From Prolixibacter sp. SD074 (GTDB lineage: Bacteria; Bacteroidota; Bacteroidia; Bacteroidales; Prolixibacteraceae), in assembly GCF_009617895.1 (NCBI RefSeq), contig NZ_BLAW01000001.1, forward strand, positions 2,409,001 to 2,473,000: a DNA stretch of 64,000 nucleotides, written 5' to 3'. A model generated the notes under the pieces. The model had not been told where the DNA came from. It made no database searches and saw only the letters and a list, made by a program, of their open reading frames with translations. The translations under genes were made by a program, and so were the position numbers. Below are positions 54,327 to 63,457 of the stretch, piece by piece (position 1 is the stretch's first letter; each line of letters begins with the position of its first letter).

Positions 54327-55046
54327 TTAAAAAGAGGCCAGTACATCGGCAATGTGCACTACTTTTACAGGAAGTGACTGACGTTTAATATAGCCGGAAA
54401 TGTTCATCAAACAGGAAGCCTCGGTCGAGACGATATATTCAGCTCCGGTCTTCAGGGCATTTTCCACCTTGTTTTGTGTCATCACCGTCGAGATAGCTTT
54501 GTGCTTTACGGCAAACGTACCTCCAAACCCGCAACATTCGGACGTTTCCTCCATCTCGACAAGTTCCAGTCCATCGACATGTTGTAAAAGCTGACGCGGC
54601 TCATCACGTATTCCATATCCGCGCAAAGCGGAACAAGCATCGTGGTAAGTTATTTTATGAGGGAAGGAAGCTCCAAGATTGGTAACGCCCAAATGATTGA
54701 CCAGAAAATCGGTCAACTCAATCACCTTTTCCTTGCGGTGAATATATTCCTGAAATTCCCCGGATGTTTCATCAAACAGATCAGCAAATCCGTCGCGGAC
54801 ATAGCCCGAACAAGAAGCTCCGGGACTAACAATAGGACGTTTTCCACGAAAATCTTTCAGAAATTTGACTGCCAAAGTTCTTGCTTCATCAAAATATCCA
54901 CTGTTATAAGCCGGCTGCCCGCAACAGGTTTGTTCCGGATTATAATGCACTTTGCATCCGGCCCGCTCCAAAACACGCAAAGTATTCCAGGCGGTCTTCG
55001 GATATAACTGATCGATGAAACAAGGAATAAACAAGTCGACTTCCAT
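54327..55046 (-). CDS. CCG-domain (Fe-S)-binding protein, LutA/YkgE/GlpC-like
   Basis: 239 residues from the ATG at 55046 (MEVDLFIPCFIDQLYPKT); the frame is open to 55085 but family homology begins here. Two CCG domains: the first ends in the CCGQPAYNSGY motif, the second in CCGFGGTFAVKH. Each supplies cysteines for an iron-sulfur cluster or redox site, as in LutA and heterodisulfide-reductase-like proteins. LutA works with LutB and LutC in L-lactate oxidation, but no lutB or lutC is visible next to it, so its partner must be elsewhere and the lactate role is not certain. Confidence 0.85.
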   Translation of the reverse strand: MEVDLFIPCFIDQLYPKTAWNTLRVLERAGCKVHYNPEQTCCGQPAYNSGYFDEARTLAVKFLKDFRGKRPIVSPGASCSGYVRDGFADLFDETSGEFQEYIHRKEKVIELTDFLVNHLGVTNLGASFPHKITYHDACSALRGYGIRDEPRQLLQHVDGLELVEMEETSECCGFGGTFAVKHKAISTVMTQNKVENALKTGAEYIVSTEASCLMNISGYIKRQSLPVKVVHIADVLASF

Positions 55047-55201
55047 GTAAAAAATATTTTGCACAAATATACCGATTATATACACGAAGCGATTTTAAAT
55101 GCGCATAAGAATATTAGGCCTTGCTCATTAACCAAAACAAAAACCGCAACAAGCAAAAATCTGCAACAAACATCGAATCAAGAAGTAAGCAGACTAAAAA
55201 C

Positions 55202-55232
55202 AAAAGCCGGCTCAAAAATGAGCCGGCTTTTT
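55202..55232. terminator. Bidirectional-looking terminator after tRNA-Trp
   Basis: Perfect stem AAAGCCGGCTCA / TGAGCCGGCTTT with T-rich stretches on both sides, right after the tRNA-Trp 3' end on the minus strand. Confidence 0.75.
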
Positions 55233-55233
55233 G

Positions 55234-55306
55234 CACGGGAGGAGCGGCTCGAACGCCCGACACCTGGTTTTGGAGACCAGTGCTCTACCAACTGAGCTAC
55301 ACCCGT
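55234..55306 (-). tRNA. tRNA-Trp (anticodon CCA)
   Basis: 73 bases. Acceptor ACGGGTG / CTCCCGT (one T-T mismatch), discriminator G. D arm with AGCTCAGTTGGTAGAGC. Anticodon loop TCTCCAAAA. T arm GGGCGTTCGAGCCGC. CCA is not encoded. Five bases separate it from the next tRNA, so both are probably in one transcript. Confidence 0.93.
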
Positions 55307-55311
55307 AAGTG

Positions 55312-55396
55312 CGGAGAGAGAGGGATTCGAACCCCCGGTACCTCGCGGCACAACGGTTTTCAAGACCGCCGCATTCGACCACTCTGCCATCTCTCC
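55312..55396 (-). tRNA. tRNA-Ser (anticodon TGA)
   Basis: 85 bases. Acceptor GGAGAGA / TCTCTCC, discriminator G. Long variable arm (class II), anticodon stem GCGGTCT-TGA-AAACCG, T arm GGGGGTTCGAATCCC. CCA is not encoded. Very similar in T arm and acceptor to the tRNA-Ser(CGA) at 20019-20105. Confidence 0.95.
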
Positions 55397-55716
55397 GAGC
55401 GAATGCAAAAGTAGAAGTTTTTTCTGTCTGTCAAAAGTTTCTATCCAAAAAATTAAGAGCATTATTAAGAAAAAAAGATAAAAAAAATTTTGTTTTTCGT
55501 TTCAATCTTTTCAATTTAGTGAAATCAAAATAATTAAGCTTGCACAAGCTGATTTTACTGGTATTTGAGACAAATTTGCAGGAAATCATATGTTAAACAA
55601 CACATTTCGTATGGTTTGCTGTGAAAAATAATTAAAACTCTTTATATTAGGCACTAGCGTTAAAAAAAGTATTAAACGAATTTTATTTAACCTGTTGTTT
55701 CTAAACTTTCTGTACT
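55397..55716. other. 320-base AT-rich gap upstream of the HU gene and the tRNA pair
   Basis: Divergent promoter region for HU (plus) and tRNA-Ser/Trp (minus). It contains a small dyad AGCTTG-CA-CAAGCT near 55538-55551. I find no exact TAnnTTTG box close to the HU start, and no gene. Confidence 0.4.
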
Positions 55717-55989
55717 ATGAACAAAGCTCAATTAATTGATGCCATTGCTGCTGAAGCCGGACTGACTAAAGCGGACACAAAGAAAGCTCTTGACGCTTTC
55801 GTAAAAACCACAACTGATGCACTGAAAAAAAGTGATCGCGTTGCTTTAATCGGATTTGGTTCGTTTGCAACTACCGAACGTCCTGCTCGTCAGGGCCGTA
55901 ACCCACAAACGGGTGCTACGATTAACATTCCTGCCAAGAAGATTGTTAAGTTCAAAGCTGGTAGCGAATTGACTGACAGTGTTCAGTAA
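55717..55989 (+). CDS. hup: HU family DNA-binding protein
   Basis: 90 residues, the usual HU length. MNKAQLIDAIAAEAGLTKAD, GFGSFATTERPARQGRNPQT (the DNA-binding beta-arm with the conserved GRNPQTG) and IPAKKIVKFKAGSELTDSV are textbook HU. Dimeric, binds and bends DNA in the nucleoid. It stands alone with its own terminator 20 bases after the stop. Confidence 0.96.
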   Translation: MNKAQLIDAIAAEAGLTKADTKKALDAFVKTTTDALKKSDRVALIGFGSFATTERPARQGRNPQTGATINIPAKKIVKFKAGSELTDSVQ

Positions 55990-56008
55990 ACAATGGCAAA
56001 AAAGATTT

Positions 56009-56036
56009 CAAAGGGAGCCAAGGCTCCCTTTTTTAT
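56009..56036 (+). terminator. Terminator of the HU gene
   Basis: Stem AAAGGGAGCC / GGCTCCCTTT with a two-base loop, followed by TTTTATTG. It ends 9 bases before the methyltransferase ATG. Confidence 0.85.
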
Positions 56037-56044
56037 TGATACCC

Positions 56045-56725
56045 ATGGGCAAAGAATTAATAAATTATCTTTCTGAATACATCACACCGGAACGGAAAGA
56101 ACTTTTTGAAAAAGTATTGAGTTCGAGAACACGTTACCTGACCGTTGTTCTGGAGGATATTTATCAATCCCAAAATGCCAGCGCCGTCATGCGTTCCTGT
56201 GATTGTTTCGGGATTCAGGACGTACATATTATAGAAAATCAAAACCAGTTTAAAGTGAACCCCGAAGTGACATTAGGTTCAACCAAATGGCTAAACCTGC
56301 ATCACTACCGTGAAAAAGAGCAAAATACCATGGATTGCATTCATCACTTGCGCAATCAGGGCTACCGAATTGTAGCCACATCGCCCCACGCGAACGATAC
56401 CAACCTGGAAGATTTCGATTTAAGAAAGGGCAAAGCAGCCTTAATTTTCGGAACCGAATTAACCGGAATTTCAGAGATCGTTGAAAATAACGCCGATGAA
56501 TTTCTCAAAATCCCCATGCTCGGTTTTACCGAAAGTTTTAACATATCTGTTTCAGCTGCCATCACTCTCCACCACCTTAATTTACGCCTTCGGCAGAGTA
56601 ATATTGATTACCTTCTTAACGATGACGAAAAAGATGATATCCATCTCGCCTGGTTACGGAAAACCATCAAAAGAGCAGGGCTTATCGAAAAGAAATTTCA
56701 TGAAGACAACATGAAAGCGATATAA
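56045..56725 (+). CDS. TrmH-like (SpoU family) tRNA/rRNA 2'-O-methyltransferase
   Basis: 226 residues from the ATG at 56045 (MGKELINYLSEYITPERKEL); a frame start at 55979 would run through the HU stop and terminator. SpoU motifs: motif 1 NASAVMRSCDCFGI, motif 2 ALIFGTELTGIS, motif 3 IPMLGFTESFNISVSAAITL, forming the SAM-binding trefoil knot. The N-terminal helix (TPERKELFEKVLSSRTRYLT) resembles TrmH, which methylates G18 in the tRNA D-loop. Target assignment by family likeness only. Confidence 0.9.
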   Translation: MGKELINYLSEYITPERKELFEKVLSSRTRYLTVVLEDIYQSQNASAVMRSCDCFGIQDVHIIENQNQFKVNPEVTLGSTKWLNLHHYREKEQNTMDCIHHLRNQGYRIVATSPHANDTNLEDFDLRKGKAALIFGTELTGISEIVENNADEFLKIPMLGFTESFNISVSAAITLHHLNLRLRQSNIDYLLNDDEKDDIHLAWLRKTIKRAGLIEKKFHEDNMKAI

Positions 56726-56815
56726 CCCACTGATTAAATAGTTTTCAGTTTTTGATATTCAATCCGAATTCAATTACCCTGATTTTTCTATCTTTGAAAC
56801 AAGATTAATGGGCTT

Positions 56816-57562
56816 ATGAACTGCTTAATCGTTGATGACGACCGGGTTTGCAGGACAGTATTGGAGAAATACATCGATCGGACAAAACTTTTTGAAAAAT
56901 ATTTTTCGTTGGAAAGTGCCGTAGGCGCACTGAAACTCCTGCAAGAAGGGAAAACCAAAATTGATATTCTTTTTCTCGACATTGAAATGCCGGAGATGAA
57001 TGGTATGGAATTACTGAGTGTGATGGATAATTCACCTCAGGTTATCATCGTCTCCTCCCGTGAAAAATATGCTTTAACGGCATTTGAATATGATGTCACC
57101 GATTACCTTCTAAAGCCAGTGACTTTTCCTCGTTTTATTCGTTCTGTCAACCGGGGCATTGCGAACATTCATAAAGATACAAAGGCTAAGATGGAAGAGC
57201 ATGAAGATATTTTTTCAGATGACAAATGGGGAAAAAAAACGTTATGGATCAAAAACAACTCAAAGCTCGATCCGGTCAATCCCGAGGACATTATTTACAT
57301 CGAATCCTTAGAGAACTATGCACAATTTGTCACGTTTGGTGAGAAATACATCACGCATTATCCACTTAAACTCATCGATGAAAAACTCCCGGAAAACCTT
57401 TTTATCCGGATTCACCGTTCTTACATTGTCAATATCAGGAAAATTAAACGCATTCTTGGAAACACACTCGAAGTAGAAACAGAAGATGGTACCCACTCAC
57501 TGCCATTTAGTAAATCACACCGCGAACTGTTAATTAACCAACTTCACGTACTCGGGCAATAG
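56816..57562 (+). CDS. LytTR-family response regulator
   Basis: 248 residues. Receiver domain 1-115 with acidic pocket VDDD (7-9), phospho-acceptor Asp55 in FLDIEMPEMNG, and Lys100 in YLLKPVTFPRF. LytTR DNA-binding domain about 150-245 (EDIIYIESLENYAQFVTFGE ... FIRIHRSYIVNIRKIKRI). No histidine kinase lies next to it, so it is an orphan; in Bacteroidota the partner is often a LytS-type kinase elsewhere. Its regulon is unknown. Confidence 0.92.
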   Translation: MNCLIVDDDRVCRTVLEKYIDRTKLFEKYFSLESAVGALKLLQEGKTKIDILFLDIEMPEMNGMELLSVMDNSPQVIIVSSREKYALTAFEYDVTDYLLKPVTFPRFIRSVNRGIANIHKDTKAKMEEHEDIFSDDKWGKKTLWIKNNSKLDPVNPEDIIYIESLENYAQFVTFGEKYITHYPLKLIDEKLPENLFIRIHRSYIVNIRKIKRILGNTLEVETEDGTHSLPFSKSHRELLINQLHVLGQ

Positions 57563-57691
57563 GAGATATGGAAAGTTCCGTAAATTAGCTTATTGCACTC
57601 GGGGAAAACAATTTGCATTACCAGATGTTTTCCTTGCATAAATACCCCATTAACAGGATATCATTCAAGTTCTAACAGAAATTTTATATTC

Positions 57692-59641
57692 ATGACTGAC
57701 GATTTCACGTTTTTCTGCGAGAAGTTTGCTGATTTAAAAATCCTTCGCTATCAGGTCGATGGATTTGAGCAACTTAGCCTGAAACAGAAAAAACTAATAT
57801 ATTACCTAAGTCGTGCAGCATTGGCTGGCCGCGATATTTTATGGGATCAAAACAACGGGTACAATCTGCGCCTACGTAAAATACTAGAAACCATCTACCT
57901 CACATTCGACGGAGACCGTAAGACTAAAGAGTACAAGCAATTTGAAGTCTATCTGAAGCGTATTTGGTTTTCCAACGGGATGCACCATCATTATTCGATG
58001 GATAAAATCAATCCTGAGTTTTCCCAAAAGTATTTCCTACACCTCATTGGGCACTCCAACTGGTCCGATTTTGAGCATCCACAGAAACTGATACACGAGT
58101 TACTCCCGGTAATTTTCGATCCGGCACACCACAGCAAGAGAGTTTCCCTCGATTCAACAAAAGATTTACTACTCGAATCGGCTAATAACTTTTACAGCGA
58201 TGTGACACAGACCGAAGCTGAGCTATTTTACACTCAGCTAAACAGTAACGCTGGTAAAAATCCGCCTTCATTCGGATTAAACTCGAAACTCACCAAGGAG
58301 AATGGTGAACTCGTTGAAAAGAAGTGGAAAGAAAATGGTTTGTATTCGGAAGCTATCGAGGAAATTGTCAAGTGGTTGAAGAAAGCACAGGAAGTAGCTG
58401 AGTCACCGACCCAACAGCGAAGTATTGCCAAACTCATCATCTTTTACCAAACCGGTGATTTAAAGAGTTTCGACGAACACAGCATTGAATGGGTGAAAGA
58501 TATCGAGAGTAAAGTTGACTTTGTAAATGGCTTCATTGAAGTGTATGGCGACGCACTGGGAATCAAAGGCAGCTGGGAATCTATCGTCAATTTTAAAAAC
58601 GACGAAGCGACTAAACGCACCGAAATCATCAGCAACAATGCTCAGTGGTTTGAAGAACATTCACCAGTTTCGCCCGAATTCAAAAAAGAAAAAGTCACCG
58701 GAGTTTCAGCAAAAGTAATTACGGTAGCCATGTTGGGCGGTGATTGCCATCCGGCGACACCTATCGGGATTAACCTCCCAAATGCTGAGTGGATTAGGGA
58801 ACAATACGGTTCCAAATCCGTAACCATCGAAAATATCACTTACGCATACCATCAGGCTTCGCTGGGTGACGGCATGTTGGAAGAGTTTTGCTGGGATAAA
58901 GAGGAAATAGAGCGCACACGAAAACACGGATACCTGGGGAATAACCTGCACACCGATTTGCACGAATGCCTCGGGCACGGTTCCGGCAGGATGAAAAAAG
59001 GAGTAACCGTTGACGCGTTAAAAAACTACTACTCAACACTGGAAGAAACCAGGGCCGATTTGTTTGCTCTCTATTTCATTATGGATCCAAAATTAATTGA
59101 ACTCGGCCTTACGGAGTCTGACGAAACCGCCAAAGCAGAATACGACGCCTACATCCGCAACGGACTCTTAACCCAGTTGGTCCGAATTGAACCGGGAAAA
59201 GATTTGGAAGAGTCGCACATGCGTAACCGCCAATTGATTGCCCGCTGGGTTTACGATAAAGGAAGTACGGAAAATGTGATCGAACGAAAAGAGCGAAACG
59301 ATAAAACCTTCTTCGTCATCAATGACTACCAGCGCTTACGCGAACTGTTTGGTGAACTGCTGAAAGAAGTTCAGCGCATTAAATCGGAAGGCGATTACGA
59401 AGCCGGGAAAGCATTGGTCGAAAACTATGGTGTAAAAGTGATTCGTGATTTACACGACGAAGTGTCGGAGCGCTACAAGAAGCTCAACTTAGCTCCCTAT
59501 GCCGGTTTCCTGAATCCCAATTACGAAGTGACTGAGGAAGATGGTGAAATAACAGACATCACAATTTCGTACCCGGAAAACTTTGCCGAGCAAATGCTCG
59601 ATTATTCAAAGAATCACAGCTTTCTGCCCATTGTGAATTAA
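57692..59641 (+). CDS. M49-type peptidase (dipeptidyl-peptidase III-like)
   Basis: 649 residues from the ATG at 57692 (MTDDFTFFCEKFADLKILRY); the frame is open to 57593 but the added residues are not family-like. Zinc motif HECLGHGSGR (His424, Glu425, His429 in the HEXXGH form of family M49), and the second motif EETRADLFALY supplies the third ligand. GGDCHPATPIGINLPN and the C-terminal NPNYEV region also fit. No signal peptide, so cytoplasmic. Expected to release dipeptides from the N-terminus of oligopeptides. Ends at a bidirectional terminator. Confidence 0.88.
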   Translation: MTDDFTFFCEKFADLKILRYQVDGFEQLSLKQKKLIYYLSRAALAGRDILWDQNNGYNLRLRKILETIYLTFDGDRKTKEYKQFEVYLKRIWFSNGMHHHYSMDKINPEFSQKYFLHLIGHSNWSDFEHPQKLIHELLPVIFDPAHHSKRVSLDSTKDLLLESANNFYSDVTQTEAELFYTQLNSNAGKNPPSFGLNSKLTKENGELVEKKWKENGLYSEAIEEIVKWLKKAQEVAESPTQQRSIAKLIIFYQTGDLKSFDEHSIEWVKDIESKVDFVNGFIEVYGDALGIKGSWESIVNFKNDEATKRTEIISNNAQWFEEHSPVSPEFKKEKVTGVSAKVITVAMLGGDCHPATPIGINLPNAEWIREQYGSKSVTIENITYAYHQASLGDGMLEEFCWDKEEIERTRKHGYLGNNLHTDLHECLGHGSGRMKKGVTVDALKNYYSTLEETRADLFALYFIMDPKLIELGLTESDETAKAEYDAYIRNGLLTQLVRIEPGKDLEESHMRNRQLIARWVYDKGSTENVIERKERNDKTFFVINDYQRLRELFGELLKEVQRIKSEGDYEAGKALVENYGVKVIRDLHDEVSERYKKLNLAPYAGFLNPNYEVTEEDGEITDITISYPENFAEQMLDYSKNHSFLPIVN

Positions 59642-59673
59642 TCAGACCGAACTTCAGAAACAATCACAATCAT

Positions 59674-59717
59674 AAAAAGAAGCCGCATAACCCGGAAGTT
59701 GTGCGGCTTCTTTTTTA
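59674..59717. terminator. Bidirectional terminator between the M49 gene and the ABC transporter gene
   Basis: Stem AGAAGCCGCA / TGCGGCTTCT with A-run on the left and T-run on the right, so it works for both convergent genes. Confidence 0.85.
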
Positions 59718-59729
59718 ATCTCCTAATTA

Positions 59730-61553
59730 TTAAAAGTTCTGCATGCCATGCAGCTTTTTATAAATACCATCTTTGGCAATCAATTCGTCATGCGTACCGC
59801 GTTCCACAATCTCGCCATTCTGGAACACACAAATTAAATCGGCATTCTTGATGGTTGATAACCTATGGGCAACAACGATGGAAGTCCGGTTTTTCATCAG
59901 GTTATCCAATGCCTCCTGCACCAGTTTCTCCGATTCGGTATCCAGCGCCGATGTAGCTTCGTCCAGGATCATAATCGGCGGGTTCTTCAGAACAGCACGG
60001 GCAATGGAAATGCGCTGACGTTGTCCTCCCGAGAGTTTTCCTCCCCGGTCGCCAATATTCGATTGATAACCGTCAGGAGTATTCATAATAAACTCGTGAG
60101 CATTTGCCACCCTGGCAGCATTCATCACATCTTCTTCGGTCACGTTTTCAACACCAAAAGCAATGTTATTGAAGAAACTATCATTAAACAGGATAGGTTC
60201 CTGGTTCACGTTTCCCATCAAACTTCGTAAATCAGTAATATTCAAATCCCGAATATCCACTCCATCTACCTTAATCTGTCCCTCTTTTACATCGTAAAAA
60301 CGTGGCAGGAGATCGACAAAGGTCGATTTTCCGGATCCCGATTGTCCAACCAATGCAACTGTTTTTCCTTTTTCAATTTCGAGATTCACCTTCTTCAGCA
60401 CATTATCTTCGTTGTACCGAAAAGTAACATCCTGATAATTAATCCGATCTTTAAATTCAGAAACCCGCTTCGCACCTTCCCGGTTACGGATATTACTCTG
60501 CGCATTCAATACCATATCCACCCGTTCCATCGAAGCGAGACCTTTTTGTACGGAATAGAGTGCCGTTGAAAAGGCTTTCGCCGGATTGATAATGCTGTAA
60601 AAGAAAACCAGATAGGTGATAAATCCCTGTGCACTTAATCCTCCCTGATGATGAAGGACTAACCTGCCGCCGTACCACAGAACAATAACAATGACGAACG
60701 TCCCCAGGAATTCACTCATGGGATGGGCAAGGTAACGACGCCACATCAGCTTGTTCATGATGTTGTAATACTGTTGGTTTTCACTTTCAAAACGCTGGGT
60801 TACTTTCTTTTCGGCGTTAAAAGCTTTGATTATGCGTAGTCCGGAAAGCGATTCCTCAATGGTTGACAGGAGTTCGCCCATTTTATTCTGGCCACTCATC
60901 GACGGTTTTTTCAGGCTCTTCCCCACCTTACCGATAAAATATCCAACTATCGGCAACAGCACGAAGACGAAAATTGTCAACGACCACGACATGGTTATCA
61001 TCACCACCAATGAGATGATAATCAGGATGGGGTTCTTGAACATCATCTCCAACGAGTTCATGATGGAATTCTCAATCTCCTGAACATCGCCGGTCATGCG
61101 GGCAATAATATCTCCCTTGCGCTCTTCTGTAAAGAAGCCAATAGGAAGAGAAAGTATTTTGTGATAAATCCGGTTCCTGATATCACGAACAACGCCGTTA
61201 CGGATGGGTACCATCATGAAACTGGCCAGGTACGTAAAGCCTACCTTCAGCAACACTGCAATTACCATGAATCCGCCAATGTAAACCAGTGCCGATTCCT
61301 TTCCGTGCAATTCGATAACATGACTGATATGATAAAAGAAGTTGTGCTTGATGCTATCCAGCGTGAGCGCCCACTCTACCGGTTGGTCCACCATCTTCTG
61401 GGTACCAAACAATACGCCAAGTACCGGACTAATGGCAGCAAAAGAAAATGCTCCGAAGATTGCTCCCAACAGGTTAAAAACCACATTCAAAATAACATAA
61501 TTCTTGTAAGGAGGAATATATCTACGAAGAAGTTTGAAAAGACCTTTCATCAT
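59730..61553 (-). CDS. ABC transporter, fused permease and ATPase (MsbA/ABCB type)
   Basis: 607 residues. Six-span membrane domain about 15-330, then the ATPase: Walker A GQSGSGKST, Q-loop NQEPILF, signature LSGGQRQRISIARAVL, Walker B PIMILDEATSALD, H-loop VAHRLST. A half-transporter that works as a homodimer, most likely exporting a lipid (MsbA-like) or other hydrophobic compound. Substrate cannot be fixed from the sequence. Single gene. Confidence 0.92.
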   Translation of the reverse strand: MMKGLFKLLRRYIPPYKNYVILNVVFNLLGAIFGAFSFAAISPVLGVLFGTQKMVDQPVEWALTLDSIKHNFFYHISHVIELHGKESALVYIGGFMVIAVLLKVGFTYLASFMMVPIRNGVVRDIRNRIYHKILSLPIGFFTEERKGDIIARMTGDVQEIENSIMNSLEMMFKNPILIIISLVVMITMSWSLTIFVFVLLPIVGYFIGKVGKSLKKPSMSGQNKMGELLSTIEESLSGLRIIKAFNAEKKVTQRFESENQQYYNIMNKLMWRRYLAHPMSEFLGTFVIVIVLWYGGRLVLHHQGGLSAQGFITYLVFFYSIINPAKAFSTALYSVQKGLASMERVDMVLNAQSNIRNREGAKRVSEFKDRINYQDVTFRYNEDNVLKKVNLEIEKGKTVALVGQSGSGKSTFVDLLPRFYDVKEGQIKVDGVDIRDLNITDLRSLMGNVNQEPILFNDSFFNNIAFGVENVTEEDVMNAARVANAHEFIMNTPDGYQSNIGDRGGKLSGGQRQRISIARAVLKNPPIMILDEATSALDTESEKLVQEALDNLMKNRTSIVVAHRLSTIKNADLICVFQNGEIVERGTHDELIAKDGIYKKLHGMQNF

Positions 61554-61737
61554 AACTTGATTTCAGTTCCAAAACGGAGCGATGTATTTTCACGATTCCA
61601 CGAACCATTCGTTTTGCCATACATCCGGATCCATTTCCAATACATTCATAAAACCGCCGTCTGCCTGTAATAATCTCAGACTTTGCGCTCCAAAAGTAGC
61701 AAAACTTTCAGGAACAGAAATCCTGAATAAAATTTAA

Positions 61738-61768
61738 GAAAGGATACCTGTAGAGGCATCCATTTTTT
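61738..61768 (-). terminator. Probable terminator of purB
   Basis: Stem GGATGCC / GGTATCC with one G-U pair, followed by TTTCTT on the minus strand, about 26 bases after the purB stop. Confidence 0.55.
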
Positions 61769-61786
61769 CAACCGCATAAAATTTTA

Positions 61787-63136
61787 TTAGATGAGAATTC
61801 CGGTATAATTTTGTGGTGTAATCCGCTTAAGTTCAGCCTTCACCTTCTCATCCACATGTAAGGTCTCAATAAATCCGTGAATCGATTCGCGGTTGATCTT
61901 TTGATTTACGCGAGTCAATTCCCTTAAAGTTTCATAAGGATTCTGATACCCCTCGCGTCGCAGAATTGTCTGGATTGCCTCGGCAACAACAGCCCAGTTT
62001 TCTTCCAGGTCCTCCTCAATCGCTTCTATATTGATCAGTAATTTACCCAATCCTTTCAGTGTCGATTTCAGGGCAATAACCGTATGAGCAATCGGAACAC
62101 CAATATTACGCAGTACCGTCGAATCAGTCAGGTCACGCTGCAACCGCGAAACCGGTAATTTAGCCGATAAGTGTTCGAAAACTGCATTGGCAATTCCCAG
62201 GTTCCCTTCTGAATTCTCAAAATCAATGGGATTTACTTTGTGTGGCATAGCCGAAGAACCAACTTCCCCCTCCTTAATTTTCTGCTTGAAATAATTCATG
62301 GAAATGTAAGTCCACATGTCGCGGTCCAAATCCAGAATAATGGTATTGATGCGTTTCAGGTTGTCGAAAATCGCCCCGTAATTATCGTAGTGGGCAACCT
62401 GGGTTGTTACCTGCGAACGCTCTAGTCCGAGCGAATTTTGTACAAAATTATTGGCAAAACTGACCCAGTCAATTTTCGGGTAAGCAACAAAATGGGCATT
62501 AAAATTACCAGTTGCACCGCCGAACTTGGCATAGCAGGGAATCACTTTCAACAACTCCACCTGCACATTTAACCGCTCGATGAAAACTTTCAGTTCTTTT
62601 CCCAAACGGGTAGGCGATGCCGGTTGTCCATGTGTACGGGCCAACATCGGGATTTCTTCCCAGGCCAACGATAGTTCGTCCAGTTTGGCGACCAATTCAT
62701 CAAACAAAGGAATGTACACATTCTGAATGGCATCGCGGATGGAACACGGTACAGCGGTATTATTGATGTCCTGCGAAGTAAGTCCGAAATGAATGAACTC
62801 CTTGAATTTCTCCAGGCCAAGTGCATCAAATTTCTCTTTCACAAAATACTCCACCGCTTTTACATCGTGATTGGTCACCTTCTCAATATCCTTAATATGC
62901 TGCGCCTCCTCCAGAGTGAAATCTTCATAGATGGCCCGTAATTTTTCTTTCAGCGAACCGTCGAAAGATTTCAATTGGGGTAACGGTATCCCGGTCAGCG
63001 AAATAAAATATTCAACTTCCACAAAAACCCGGTACTTTATCAAAGCAAACTCCGAGAAATATTCACCCAGTTCATCTACTTTTTCACGGTAACGACCGTC
63101 AACGGGCGAAATGGCAGTAAGTATTTGAAGATCCAT
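61787..63136 (-). CDS. purB: Adenylosuccinate lyase
   Basis: 449 residues. Fumarase/aspartase superfamily with the signature SSAMPHKVNPIDFENSEGNL (mobile loop with the catalytic serine), the KVTNHDVKAVEYFVKEKFDA segment with the conserved His and the TSQDINNTA block. The length fits the bacterial PurB of about 450-456 residues. It cleaves SAICAR and adenylosuccinate in purine synthesis, in the cytoplasm. Divergent from mqnA. Confidence 0.95.
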   Translation of the reverse strand: MDLQILTAISPVDGRYREKVDELGEYFSEFALIKYRVFVEVEYFISLTGIPLPQLKSFDGSLKEKLRAIYEDFTLEEAQHIKDIEKVTNHDVKAVEYFVKEKFDALGLEKFKEFIHFGLTSQDINNTAVPCSIRDAIQNVYIPLFDELVAKLDELSLAWEEIPMLARTHGQPASPTRLGKELKVFIERLNVQVELLKVIPCYAKFGGATGNFNAHFVAYPKIDWVSFANNFVQNSLGLERSQVTTQVAHYDNYGAIFDNLKRINTIILDLDRDMWTYISMNYFKQKIKEGEVGSSAMPHKVNPIDFENSEGNLGIANAVFEHLSAKLPVSRLQRDLTDSTVLRNIGVPIAHTVIALKSTLKGLGKLLINIEAIEEDLEENWAVVAEAIQTILRREGYQNPYETLRELTRVNQKINRESIHGFIETLHVDEKVKAELKRITPQNYTGILI

Positions 63137-63457
63137 AAAGCGATTTAAATTCAGATTAATAACCGCTGCAAAATTAATAAATTCCGCTTTAGCCTGATGA
63201 AAACGACCAAGTTAACCTGCCCCACAACCCAAATTAATTCTCACACTTCTACTAAAAAAAGGTGAACAATTATCCAAACACCAATATCACAGATGGCTGA
63301 CTCATTGAAATAGGTAAAACAAGTAGCATTAAATTTGAGTTAATGATAAAGCGACCTTCCGAAATAAATCAGACAATCTTATCCGGAATGGTAAAATATC
63401 AGGTATCGCACCCAATATTTTTTATACTTTTAGCAGCAATTTTGGAGTATTACGACA
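63137..63457. other. 321-base gap between divergent purB and mqnA
   Basis: Upstream regions of both genes. TACTTTTA at about 63424-63431 is a weak -7 candidate for mqnA (one mismatch to TAnnTTTG), 27 bases before its ATG. No gene or strong repeat seen. Confidence 0.4.

Noticed and set aside
54327-55046. lutA of a full lutABC lactate operon
   Set aside because: Only the CCG protein is present; no lutB- or lutC-like gene lies next to it, so the symbol was not assigned.
55234-55396. tRNA pair as an integration site for a mobile element
   Set aside because: No integrase, direct repeat of the tRNA ends or transposase is visible on either side; neighbouring genes are housekeeping.
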